This document shows positions 1 to 6,795 of a stretch of DNA of 10,913 nt, piece by piece (position 1 is the first letter of the stretch; every line of letters starts with the position of its first letter). The stretch covers positions 1 through 10,913 of the forward strand of contig CAIYMZ010000042.1 in NCBI GenBank assembly GCA_903927415.1, read 5' to 3'. Both the position numbers and the translations under genes were made by a program. This DNA is from an uncultured Alphaproteobacteria bacterium. Its GTDB lineage: Bacteria > Pseudomonadota > Alphaproteobacteria > Rickettsiales > UBA1997. A model generated the notes under the pieces. That model was not told where the DNA came from. It worked only from the letters and a program-made list of their open reading frames with translations, and did no database searches.

Positions 1-50
1 GGGGTGACACTGAGTATGAGTTGTCACCCCGCACTTGTTGCGGGGTCCAT
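1..50. repeat. Palindromic repeat, GTCACCCCGC...GCGGGGTCCA type
   Basis: Two overlapping inverted repeats are visible. GGGGTGACA (1-9) pairs with TGTCACCCC (22-30), and CCCCGCA (27-33) pairs with TGCGGGG (39-45). The 22-49 part has the form TGTCACCCCGC / GCGGGGTCCA, a variant of a small dispersed repeat well known in Rickettsiales and other proteobacteria, and resembles the copies at 10333-10402 and 10875-10913. The two hairpins share positions 27-30, so only one can form fully at a time. The element probably extends to the left of the window. Confidence 0.7.
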
Positions 51-67
51 TTTAAAAGATCGGTGTT

Positions 68-112
68 TTGAATCAGATTCGGTATATACTAAAACTGATT
101 CAAGATACCGAA
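68..112. repeat. Interlocked pair of inverted repeats
   Basis: TTGAATCAG (68-76) is the exact reverse complement of CTGATTCAA (95-103), and TTCGGTAT (78-85) is the exact reverse complement of ATACCGAA (105-112). The arms alternate (first-left, second-left, first-right, second-right), so the two stems interlock like a pseudoknot instead of nesting. No gene is visible here. It may be a decayed composite of two repeat copies or a binding site; no function can be assigned. Confidence 0.5.
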
Positions 113-122
113 CTCTAAACTT

Positions 123-287
123 GTCATTGCAGAGCTAGAATTTGTAGGAGCGTTTAGCGACTTACAAATTCTTCATCCGCAATCCACTGGACAATCCATA
201 CTGCAGCTGAATGCCGAATGGATTGCGGATGAAGATTCTCTAGGACTCGCTTACGCGAGCTCCAAGAGAATCTAGCTCCGCAATGAC
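123..287. repeat. Composite palindromic repeat with cloverleaf-like pairing
   Basis: The outer arms 123-139 and 271-287 (GTCATTGC.GAGCTAGA) are reverse complements at 16 of 17 positions. Between them lie three further stems in order: 138-146 with 163-171 (9 bp), 170-186 with 219-235 (17 bp, perfect), and 233-241 with 265-273 (9 bp, extended by CTCGC 246-250 with GCGAG 255-259). Adjacent stems overlap by two or three bases, so a closed stem with three side hairpins is possible with slight trimming. GTCATTGC and GGAGCG...GCGAC are typical of a dispersed repeat found in many alphaproteobacteria. This looks like that family enlarged by internal duplication or nested insertion. It is not a tRNA: there is no acceptor, anticodon or T-loop consensus. 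Confidence 0.65.
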
Positions 288-430
288 GAACTTGAGGATC
301 GGGTTCTTCAACTTGAATGGGTATAGTTCGCCTAGAGCTTGAAAATGACGTATCTGGGTTTAATCGATATTCTTTAAATTTTTTATGCAAAATATTCACC
401 GATATGCAGCAAATTTATAATCAACTCGTG
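288..430. other. Gene-free flank downstream of the sensor gene
   Basis: Together with the repeats to its left this completes a gene-free stretch of about 430 bases. It is AT-rich toward the right. A short minus-strand open frame runs from about 399 to 154 but goes straight through the palindromes and resembles no family known to me, so it is not called. No clear T-run terminator follows the sensor gene's stop at 431. The repeat hairpins farther on could end transcription, but that is only inference. Confidence 0.4.
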
Positions 431-1300
431 TTATTTTAGAACATGTTTGATGTCGGGTTTTGTAATCTTTTGCAGGAACATTACGGCTAAAGCAGTGCCA
501 ATTATTTGCATCGTAAGAATCATGGAAGACTGCACAACCTCATGCCAAAACTCACCCCTGTCATATCTAGAAAAAATTCTATACGGATATTTTTCTTCCA
601 TATTTTTTGTGAAAATAAGCTGATTATCGTCAGTAAAATCAGTCTTTCCGAAATGTATGTCGTTAAAATATTTTTCTGCATCACGTGAACCAAAAACGAA
701 TTTGTTACTTCTGCTATCAACCACCGCAAAGTGAATATTTTTATCCAACTGTGCCGAAACTAAGCTGGTCAATTTTTTGACATTAATGCCAGCTGTCACA
801 GTCCCAGCATATTGAGATTTTTTATTATCAATTTGCACGCCAACCGGAATTACGCGCATTCCGCTTGGAACGCCAATCGTCAATTCAGAAAAAATTAAGT
901 TCCAATTTTTATTAGCTCTACTGCGATAATTTCTATCCGCCATGTAAGGCGGATTTTTTCTGACACCAATCATCGTATTAACAGACTGATAGCCCTCGGC
1001 GTCCACCCAATCGAACAAACTCCACGAAAAAATATTATTAAAATCATGAATGGCTGCGGTTTGGATAAAAACTTGATGAATAATTTTTAGGTTAAAATCC
1101 TGACTATCATCAACAATTCTCCTTCCGATAAAACTGATAATTTTTTCTATCCGTTCAAAACTATCAGATAAAATCACTTCGATCTCTTTCGCTTCATTCT
1201 CAACTTTCTTAGCTTTCTGATGTAGAAGAATGCTGTAGTTGAGCAAAAAAGAAAATCCCGCAATCAGCATTAAAGCTATAAAAAACCGAATCAATTTCAT
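431..1300 (-). CDS. Membrane-anchored dCACHE-type sensor protein without output domain
   Basis: The 289-residue product has an N-terminal membrane segment (about 4-20), an extracytoplasmic region of about 235 residues, and a second membrane segment (about 257-276). The middle looks like a double-CACHE (PDC) ligand sensor. A helical stretch at about 30-85 leads into FDWVDAEGY (96-104), ADRNYRSR (121-128), a GVPSGMRVIPVGV strand region (about 143-155) and YAGTVTAGI (164-172), matching the distal pocket of histidine kinase and chemoreceptor sensors in order and spacing. A second, smaller module follows at about 187-245. Such proteins normally continue into HAMP, PAS, kinase, GGDEF or methyl-accepting domains; here only about 13 residues follow the second membrane segment before TAA. 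The domain call rests on pattern recognition, and the ligand is unknown. The gene starts 27 nt after the secA stop and is probably cotranscribed with it. No clear Shine-Dalgarno is visible. It may be a truncated kinase or a stand-alone sensor that signals through a partner. Confidence 0.7.
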   Translation of the reverse strand: MKLIRFFIALMLIAGFSFLLNYSILLHQKAKKVENEAKEIEVILSDSFERIEKIISFIGRRIVDDSQDFNLKIIHQVFIQTAAIHDFNNIFSWSLFDWVDAEGYQSVNTMIGVRKNPPYMADRNYRSRANKNWNLIFSELTIGVPSGMRVIPVGVQIDNKKSQYAGTVTAGINVKKLTSLVSAQLDKNIHFAVVDSRSNKFVFGSRDAEKYFNDIHFGKTDFTDDNQLIFTKNMEEKYPYRIFSRYDRGEFWHEVVQSSMILTMQIIGTALAVMFLQKITKPDIKHVLK

Positions 1301-1327
1301 GGCGATTAGATGATTAAATTTAAAATT

Positions 1328-4030
1328 TTATCCGTGACATTGTTTGAATTTTTTCCCGCTCCCGCAAGGACAAGGCTCATTCCTCCCAACATTTCCCCAG
1401 CTTGATGGATCTCTCGGATTGCGATCTTCCGGCCTTACATTCGCTTTGATTGGCAAGTTTGATTTACGAACACGCTCATCAGCTGCTGAATCCGCTAAAG
1501 CCGGATCATTTCTCGTTTCAAACATTTTTTGTTTTGGAGCGCGTGCAATAAGATTCAGCAAGCCTTCATCACCTTCGACATTTATTTGCACGTGAGCAAC
1601 ACGACTCACGACTTGTTCCTCAATTCGCAGCATCATGTCTTCAAAAAGACTGAAGGCGTCGCGTTTATATTCGATGAGTGGATCCTTCTGGGCGTAGGCG
1701 CGAAGGTTGATGCCGTGACGGAGTTTGTCGAGCGACAAGAGGTGATCTTTCCATTCCGAATCGAGAGTAATTAAAAAAATCTGCTTCTCGATTTTGTGCA
1801 TTATTTCAGCACCGTATTTTTTTTCCTTATCCTCGAAAAGCGCGCCAATATTGCCTTCGACGAAGTTTAGAATTTCTTTTTCAGTAACACCGTCTTTTTT
1901 TGACTCTGATTTTAAATCGAATTTCACGCCGTAAATTCTGAAAATTTCTTTTTCCAAAAGATCGATTTCCCACTGCTCAGCGTAAGAATTTTTCGGAATG
2001 CAATCTTCGACGAGCTCTTGATTTATCTGGCTTCTGAACTGCTGAATTTTTTTCGAAATATTTTCCGAACCAATAATTTCTGCGCGCAAAGCAAAAATAT
2101 TTTTGCGCTGGTGATTGACGACGTCGTCATATTTCAGCAGGTTTTTTCGGATTTCGTAATTACGCATTTCAACCTTGTGCTGCGCGCCGGCGAGAGTTTT
2201 TGTAATCCAGGGATGAAAGATCGCTTCGTCATCTTTCAAGCCAAACCTTGAGAGCAAAGATTGTAATTTTTCTGAGCCGAAAATTCGCATCAAATCATCT
2301 TCGAGCGACAGAAAAAATTTCGATTTTCCAGGATCGCCTTGACGGCCAGAACGACCGCGAAGTTGATTGTCGATTCTGCGACTTTCATGACGCTCGGTCG
2401 CAAGCACATAAAGCCCTCCGGCCTCAATCACGATTCTTTTATCCTCTTCAACTTTTGCTTTTATTTCGGCGATTTTTTGCGGATCAGTTTCTTCGCCGAT
2501 CAACATTTCATCATTGCCTCCGAGCTTAATATCCGTGCCTCGGCCAGCCATGTTAGTCGCAATCGTAATCGCGCTTGGCACGCCCGCCTGCGCAATAATT
2601 TCCGCTTCTTTTTCGTGATATTTTGCGTTCAAAACATTGTGTGGAAGTTTGTGTGCACGCAGCAATTTCGAGAGATGTTCAGATTTTTCGATGCTCACCG
2701 TGCCCATTAAAATCGGCTGCTTCTTTTCGTGCGCCTCTTTGGTCGCGCGGATAATCGCGTCATATTTTCCCGCTTCATTTTTGTAAATTTCATCATCTTC
2801 ATCTTTACGCGCGACTGGTTGATTGGTTGGAATTTCCAAAACTTTTAGACCGTAAATTTCTTCGAACTCAACCGCCTCGGTCTGCGCCGTTCCTGTCATG
2901 CCGGCAAGTTTTTTGTAGAGTCGGAAATAATTTTGAAAAGTGATTGAAGCGAGAGTTTGGTTTTCGTTGCGCACCTTCACGCCTTCTTTGGCCTCAAGCG
3001 CTTGATGCAAGCCATCAGAGAAGCGGCGGCCTTCTTGCATGCGTCCCGTGAACTCGTCGATGATCACAATCGAATCATCTTTGACGATGTAATCGATCTC
3101 ATTTTTGAAAATTTTATGCGCCTTGAGCGCTTGATTGACGTGGTGCACCAGCGAGATGTGCAACGGATCGTAGAGCGAAGAATTTTCTGCAATCGCGCCG
3201 GAATTTTTTAACATTTTTTCCACCGACTCAATGCCAACATCGGTTAAAAACACTCCGCGATCTTTTTCTTCAAGTTGAAAATCAGCGGCAGTGAGGCGCG
3301 GGATCAGGCGGTTAATCTCTTCGTAAAGTTTGGAATTGTCGTTGGTTGGGCCGGAAATAATCAGCGGCGTGCGCGCTTCATCGATCAAAATCGAATCAAC
3401 TTCGTCAACAATCGCAAAGTTGTGACACCTTTGCACCATTTGTTCCAGCGAGTATTTCATGTTGTCGCGCAAATAATCGAAACCGAGTTCGTTATTGGTG
3501 GCGTAGGTGATGTCGCAAGCGTAGGCGGATTTGCGCTGCTCATCGTCAAGCTCGTTAGTGAGGCAACCTACGGTTAATCCCAAAAACTCGTGAACCTTGC
3601 CCATCCAAGCAGAGTCACGCTTGGCGAGATAGTCATTTGGAATGACCACATGGACACCAAGACCAGTCAAAGCGTTGAGATAGCAAGGCAGAGTAGCGAC
3701 GAGCGTCTTGCCCTCCCCTGTTCTCATCTCTGAAATTTTGCCGTGATGCTGCACAATTCCGCCAATCATCTGCACATCAAAATGCCGCATGCCGAGCGTG
3801 CGTTTCGACGCTTCACGAACAACCGCGAATGCTTCGTGAAGCAGTGAATCAAGCGACTCGCCAGCCTTGAGCCGATTTTTAAATTCGTCAGTTTTCGCCC
3901 TCAATTCCGCATCAGAAAGCGCCGAAATTTTTGGCTCAAATGCATTAATTTTTTCAACTTCTGGCAAGAGTGATTTAATCACGCGCTCATTGACAGAACC
4001 GAAGATTTTTTTGGCTAGGAATTGGAACAT
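1328..4030 (-). CDS. secA: Preprotein translocase ATPase SecA
   Basis: SecA is the cytoplasmic motor that uses ATP to push unfolded precursor proteins through the SecYEG channel. The 900-residue product has the usual length and is complete. The first nucleotide-binding domain shows Walker A MRTGEGKT (102-109) and Walker B VDEVDSILIDEARTPLI (about 208-224). The region between them includes the conserved YATNNELGFDYLRDNM stretch (about 176-191). The second nucleotide-binding domain carries the MAGRGTDIKLGG and QLRGRSGRQGDPG motifs. The helical scaffold and wing domains follow, with the conserved DSEWKDHLLSLDKLR helix near residue 770. The C-terminus is a SEC-C zinc motif with C887, C889, C898 and H899, the site that binds SecB and phospholipid in known SecA proteins. 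A variable linker of about 50 residues precedes it. The ATG lies 13 nt after the ORF6N stop, which suggests cotranscription; no strong Shine-Dalgarno is visible. Confidence 0.98.
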   Translation of the reverse strand: MFQFLAKKIFGSVNERVIKSLLPEVEKINAFEPKISALSDAELRAKTDEFKNRLKAGESLDSLLHEAFAVVREASKRTLGMRHFDVQMIGGIVQHHGKISEMRTGEGKTLVATLPCYLNALTGLGVHVVIPNDYLAKRDSAWMGKVHEFLGLTVGCLTNELDDEQRKSAYACDITYATNNELGFDYLRDNMKYSLEQMVQRCHNFAIVDEVDSILIDEARTPLIISGPTNDNSKLYEEINRLIPRLTAADFQLEEKDRGVFLTDVGIESVEKMLKNSGAIAENSSLYDPLHISLVHHVNQALKAHKIFKNEIDYIVKDDSIVIIDEFTGRMQEGRRFSDGLHQALEAKEGVKVRNENQTLASITFQNYFRLYKKLAGMTGTAQTEAVEFEEIYGLKVLEIPTNQPVARKDEDDEIYKNEAGKYDAIIRATKEAHEKKQPILMGTVSIEKSEHLSKLLRAHKLPHNVLNAKYHEKEAEIIAQAGVPSAITIATNMAGRGTDIKLGGNDEMLIGEETDPQKIAEIKAKVEEDKRIVIEAGGLYVLATERHESRRIDNQLRGRSGRQGDPGKSKFFLSLEDDLMRIFGSEKLQSLLSRFGLKDDEAIFHPWITKTLAGAQHKVEMRNYEIRKNLLKYDDVVNHQRKNIFALRAEIIGSENISKKIQQFRSQINQELVEDCIPKNSYAEQWEIDLLEKEIFRIYGVKFDLKSESKKDGVTEKEILNFVEGNIGALFEDKEKKYGAEIMHKIEKQIFLITLDSEWKDHLLSLDKLRHGINLRAYAQKDPLIEYKRDAFSLFEDMMLRIEEQVVSRVAHVQINVEGDEGLLNLIARAPKQKMFETRNDPALADSAADERVRKSNLPIKANVRPEDRNPRDPSSWGNVGRNEPCPCGSGKKFKQCHG

Positions 4031-4043
4031 TGGGATCGTTTAC

Positions 4044-4637
4044 TTATTTTTGACCTGTTGAATTTTTTTCATTTTTTACCCTCGTTACCCTCTTGGTTAT
4101 CTCAAAGAATGGCAGCTTAAGTTTAAAACTAGTTTCGTGCTGACTTACTATCAGGTCATTATCCAGTAGGTCAGCTATTATGTCTGTGCTTCGTTCGAAT
4201 ATCTTAATTTTTTTTTCGTCACTTTTAGCATTCGCCATTTGATAAACGCTTTGCACCAATTCTTTAACCTGCGCAAAAGTTTCAATGATTGCGATTGTGG
4301 TTTTAAGGGCTTGAGGACTTTTCAGAATTGTGGCGAGCATATACAAGCCCCGCTCTGTAAAGGCTGTGGGAAGTTTGGTTTTTCCTCCCTTAACAATTGA
4401 AGTCGCAAATTGCGACTTCAATTCCACCCATTCATCAGAAGTTAAATTTAACAGATAACCTTCTGGGAATTTTTCCTGATTTCTTTTTATCGCCTCGTTA
4501 ATTCTTTTAGTCTCAACCCCATAAAGCTCCGCCACATCGCTATCCAGCAAAACATTCTGGTTACGCAATTTGATAATTTTGGATTTAACTTGGTCTTGAG
4601 TAATTGTTTTTTGGTTTTGATTTTGTGAATTTTTCAT
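4044..4637 (-). CDS. ORF6N-domain (phage antirepressor-like) DNA-binding protein
   Basis: The 197-residue product has an N-terminal ORF6N domain at about residues 18-105, recognisable from VLLDSDVAELYGVETKRINEAIKRN, FPEGYLLNLT, LKSQFATS and LPTAFTERGLYMLATILKS in the usual order. ORF6N domains are found in phage antirepressors and in many bacterial chromosomal genes acquired from phages, and are thought to bind DNA. The rest (about 110-197) is helical and charged, with no second domain I recognise, though many relatives carry a C-terminal helical extension of this sort. The first 20 residues are rich in Asn, Gln and Lys. The gene is more AT-rich than murA and secA on either side, which points to transfer. 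Its leader (4638-4680) is C/A-rich on the coding strand and lacks a Shine-Dalgarno. A 26-bp palindrome lies just upstream and a 29-bp palindrome lies within codons 72-81. The target is unknown; autoregulation or effects on downstream secA are inference. Confidence 0.88.
   Translation of the reverse strand: MKNSQNQNQKTITQDQVKSKIIKLRNQNVLLDSDVAELYGVETKRINEAIKRNQEKFPEGYLLNLTSDEWVELKSQFATSIVKGGKTKLPTAFTERGLYMLATILKSPQALKTTIAIIETFAQVKELVQSVYQMANAKSDEKKIKIFERSTDIIADLLDNDLIVSQHETSFKLKLPFFEITKRVTRVKNEKNSTGQK
4395..4423. repeat. Perfect 29-bp palindrome inside the ORF6N gene
   Basis: Two 14-nt arms flank one central base (4409). The left arm AATTGAAGTCGCAA (4395-4408) is the exact reverse complement of TTGCGACTTCAATT (4410-4423). 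It covers codons 72-81 (ELKSQFATSI), part of the conserved ORF6N core. In RNA it would form a long stem with almost no loop, so a DNA-level role such as binding a dimeric protein is the more natural reading. Conserved coding sequence could contribute to the symmetry. Confidence 0.85.
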
Positions 4638-4682
4638 TGGTGTTGAGGCGTTGGCGTTGCTGGGTTGGTTGGTGATTTTTTT

Positions 4683-4708
4683 AAATATTCCGCACGTGCG
4701 GAATATTT
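4683..4708. promoter_or_regulatory. Perfect 26-bp palindrome, candidate operator ahead of the ORF6N gene
   Basis: AAATATTCCGCAC (4683-4695) is followed directly by its exact reverse complement GTGCGGAATATTT (4696-4708). It lies 4 nt past the murA stop and 45 nt upstream of the ORF6N start, the longest gap in the minus-strand gene run. No T-run follows on either strand and there is no loop, so it is a poor intrinsic terminator. Position and symmetry suit an operator for a dimeric regulator, possibly the ORF6N protein itself. That assignment is inference; a mobile repeat is the alternative. Confidence 0.55.
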
Positions 4709-4712
4709 GGTT

Positions 4713-5999
4713 TTAATAAAGAATTTTAATATCCGCCCCGCAGGCAATCAACTTCTCCGCTAATCTTTCGTAACCGCGCTCGAGGTGGTAGAGGCGATTG
4801 ATTACAGTTTCGCCTTCTGCAACTAAACCCGCCAAAACTAGCGAGACTGAAGCGCGCAGATCAGTCGCCATTACTTCGGCACCAGTTAATTTTTTTACAC
4901 CTTTCACCACGGCGACATTGCCGTGCGATTCAATATTGGCGCCCATCCGCACTAGCTCCATCACATGCATGAAACGATTTTCGAAAATGGTTTCTTCGAT
5001 TGTTGAACTGCCATCGGCTACCGCCATTAGTGACATGAACTGGGCTTGCATGTCAGTTGGAAATCCGGGAAATGGATGAGTGGAGATGCTGACAGGATTA
5101 ATCACCGCGCCGCTGCGCGACACTTCGACTTCGAATTCAGAAACTTGTTTCAGCGTGAGTCCGGCCTTCTCCAACTCCGCTTTAAATCCGCCCAAAATCC
5201 ACATTTCGACGCCGATTAATTTAATGCAGCCACCAGTGATTCCGGCTGCTGCGGCGTAGGTTCCAGCCTCGATGCGATCGGCAATGATTCGGTGACGTGC
5301 GGCATGTAATTTTTCGACGCCTTGGATGACGATTCGCGGAGTTCCGGCGCCGGAAATTTTCGCGCCCATCGCGGTCAAACATTTTGCCAGATCAATGATT
5401 TCAGGCTCGCAAGCAGCATTGTTGATCACCGTTTCACCTGTCGCCAAAGTCGCGGCCATCAATGTGTTTTCAGTGGCGCCGACCGAAACTTTTTCAAAAT
5501 TAACTTCGGCACCCTTGAGTCGACCATCGACCACAGCGTCAACGTAACCGCCACTCAATTCGATTTTTGCGCCCAACTTTTCCATCGCCTGCAAATGCAA
5601 ATCTACCGGACGAGTGCCAATCGCACAACCACCGGGAAGAGAAACGCGAGCCTTGCCAAGCCGTGCCAGCAGCGGTCCTAAAATAAAAATCGACGCCCGC
5701 ATTTTTCGCACGAGATCGTAAGGCGCGACCGGATTTGAAATTTTTTCCGCATCCAAAATCATGACGCGGCCTTGATTGCCAAGATCTGGATCTGTCCCAT
5801 CAAATGAAATCCCAATGCCCAAATTTTCCAAAAGATTGGCCATTGTCGCAATGTCAGAAACGTGGGGGAGATTTGTGAGAGTAAGCTTCTCATCAGTCAA
5901 AATCGACGCCACCATCAAAGGCAAAGTCGCGTTTTTTGCACCAGCAATTTGCACTTCGCCGTTAAGTTTTTTGCCGCCGCGGATTAGGAGTTTTTTCAT
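4713..5999 (-). CDS. murA: UDP-N-acetylglucosamine 1-carboxyvinyltransferase MurA
   Basis: MurA transfers enolpyruvate from phosphoenolpyruvate to UDP-N-acetylglucosamine, the first committed step of peptidoglycan synthesis in the cytoplasm. The 428-residue product has normal family length and is complete. Substrate-binding K22 and N23 stand in GAKNA (20-24). The catalytic loop LPGGCAIGTRPVDLHL (121-136) keeps Cys at 125, the residue alkylated by fosfomycin, so the enzyme should be of the sensitive type. The catalytic Asp lies at 316 in FPTDMQAQ (313-320), and the conserved Arg of the DLRAS motif is at 382. Two repeats of the EPSP-synthase-like inside-out barrel fold are expected. The start lies 3 nt after the stop of the restriction endonuclease gene upstream, so translation is probably coupled to or dependent on that cassette's transcript. 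Its presence implies that the organism makes, or recently made, peptidoglycan. Confidence 0.98.
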   Translation of the reverse strand: MKKLLIRGGKKLNGEVQIAGAKNATLPLMVASILTDEKLTLTNLPHVSDIATMANLLENLGIGISFDGTDPDLGNQGRVMILDAEKISNPVAPYDLVRKMRASIFILGPLLARLGKARVSLPGGCAIGTRPVDLHLQAMEKLGAKIELSGGYVDAVVDGRLKGAEVNFEKVSVGATENTLMAATLATGETVINNAACEPEIIDLAKCLTAMGAKISGAGTPRIVIQGVEKLHAARHRIIADRIEAGTYAAAAGITGGCIKLIGVEMWILGGFKAELEKAGLTLKQVSEFEVEVSRSGAVINPVSISTHPFPGFPTDMQAQFMSLMAVADGSSTIEETIFENRFMHVMELVRMGANIESHGNVAVVKGVKKLTGAEVMATDLRASVSLVLAGLVAEGETVINRLYHLERGYERLAEKLIACGADIKILY

Positions 6000-6002
6000 T
6001 TT

Positions 6003-6794
6003 TTAAGAAATTTGGTTTCTGTTGTAGCGCTCGAAGTATGAATCAATTTCTGATCTAAGCTCCAATCCAACTCTTTCAAAAATATCAAGAAGAGTGATGT
6101 ATGAACCTTCTCCACCAAGAAAATCCCAAAACTCACTAGCGACTTTTAATTCATTTTTTAGATCAAGCATGCCAGCCATCGTCCAACGCGAGTATGGCTT
6201 TGGCTCATAGGGGTTGTAAGGAATTGCAATCATCGCATTAACATCAGTCTCTGGATTTTCTGCGAGCTTACATGCTGTCCACTCGAGCAATGTTCTTTTA
6301 AATTCTTTGAATCCACCCTTGTTTGGCTTTGCTGTTTTGATGTCAAAAAAATAAAACTTTTCGTCACCGGTTTTTAACAAAACATCAATCTTTGTCGGTT
6401 TTATTTTTTTCATTTTTCCGCTGCGACAAACTCTTCTAATCGCATCCGTTTCTGCGACTTTATTTGGACTTAAAGTAACAGCAGTTAACTCATCCATTAT
6501 GTCCTGAATCACTTTTTGTGCATCTTCGCTAATCTCACTTCCAACATCCGCTTGAGATTGCACAACCGCAAAACGATTAGTCGCAAGACATGTTGCCACT
6601 GGCTCAAAAATACTGGTGCCAAAATTGGTGTTAAGTGAATGAATAAAAGAAAATAAAGCCATACGATCTTTGCCTAACAATCTAGTGTGAAACGGCATAG
6701 ATGCTGGTTCTGGCTTGTAGCTCTGAAATTTATTTCTGAGGCTATTTTTTAGAACTAATTCGATTTCAAAGATTTTGCTTTGACTAAGTGGCAT
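6003..6794 (-). CDS. Type II restriction endonuclease, TdeIII-like family
   Basis: The 263-residue product is paired with a DNA methyltransferase and shows a PD-(D/E)XK nuclease core: KPTKIDVLL (132-140) with D137, then a strand ending in FFDIKTAKPN (149-158) with D151 and K153, followed by a helix GFKEFKRTLLEW (161-172). The metal-binding D...D-x-K pattern and the DIKTAKPN...EFKRTLLEW block match my memory of enzymes annotated as the TdeIII family of type II endonucleases. I recall GGNCC as the site reported for such enzymes, but the specificity of this one cannot be read from sequence. Without the neighbour the fold alone would allow another PD-(D/E)XK nuclease. The ATG is separated from the methyltransferase stop by 1 nt, and the stop from the murA start by 3 nt. 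The gene is AT-rich compared with murA and pepA, consistent with horizontal acquisition. It appears intact. Confidence 0.8.
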   Translation of the reverse strand: MPLSQSKIFEIELVLKNSLRNKFQSYKPEPASMPFHTRLLGKDRMALFSFIHSLNTNFGTSIFEPVATCLATNRFAVVQSQADVGSEISEDAQKVIQDIMDELTAVTLSPNKVAETDAIRRVCRSGKMKKIKPTKIDVLLKTGDEKFYFFDIKTAKPNKGGFKEFKRTLLEWTACKLAENPETDVNAMIAIPYNPYEPKPYSRWTMAGMLDLKNELKVASEFWDFLGGEGSYITLLDIFERVGLELRSEIDSYFERYNRNQIS

Positions 6795-6795
6795 T

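Noticed and set aside
123..287. tRNA or other classical structured RNA
   Set aside because: There are several stems, but no tRNA consensus or known RNA family motif; repeat-family arms explain the pairing.
154..399. An 81-codon minus-strand open frame just past the sensor gene
   Set aside because: It runs through the composite palindromes, shows no domain or ribosome binding site, and is better explained as repeat DNA.
1..430. CRISPR array
   Set aside because: The repeats are palindromes of different sequence, not identical direct repeats with regular spacers, and no cas gene is present.
4683..4708. Intrinsic terminator for murA
   Set aside because: The palindrome has no loop and no T-run follows it on the minus strand; an A-run follows instead.
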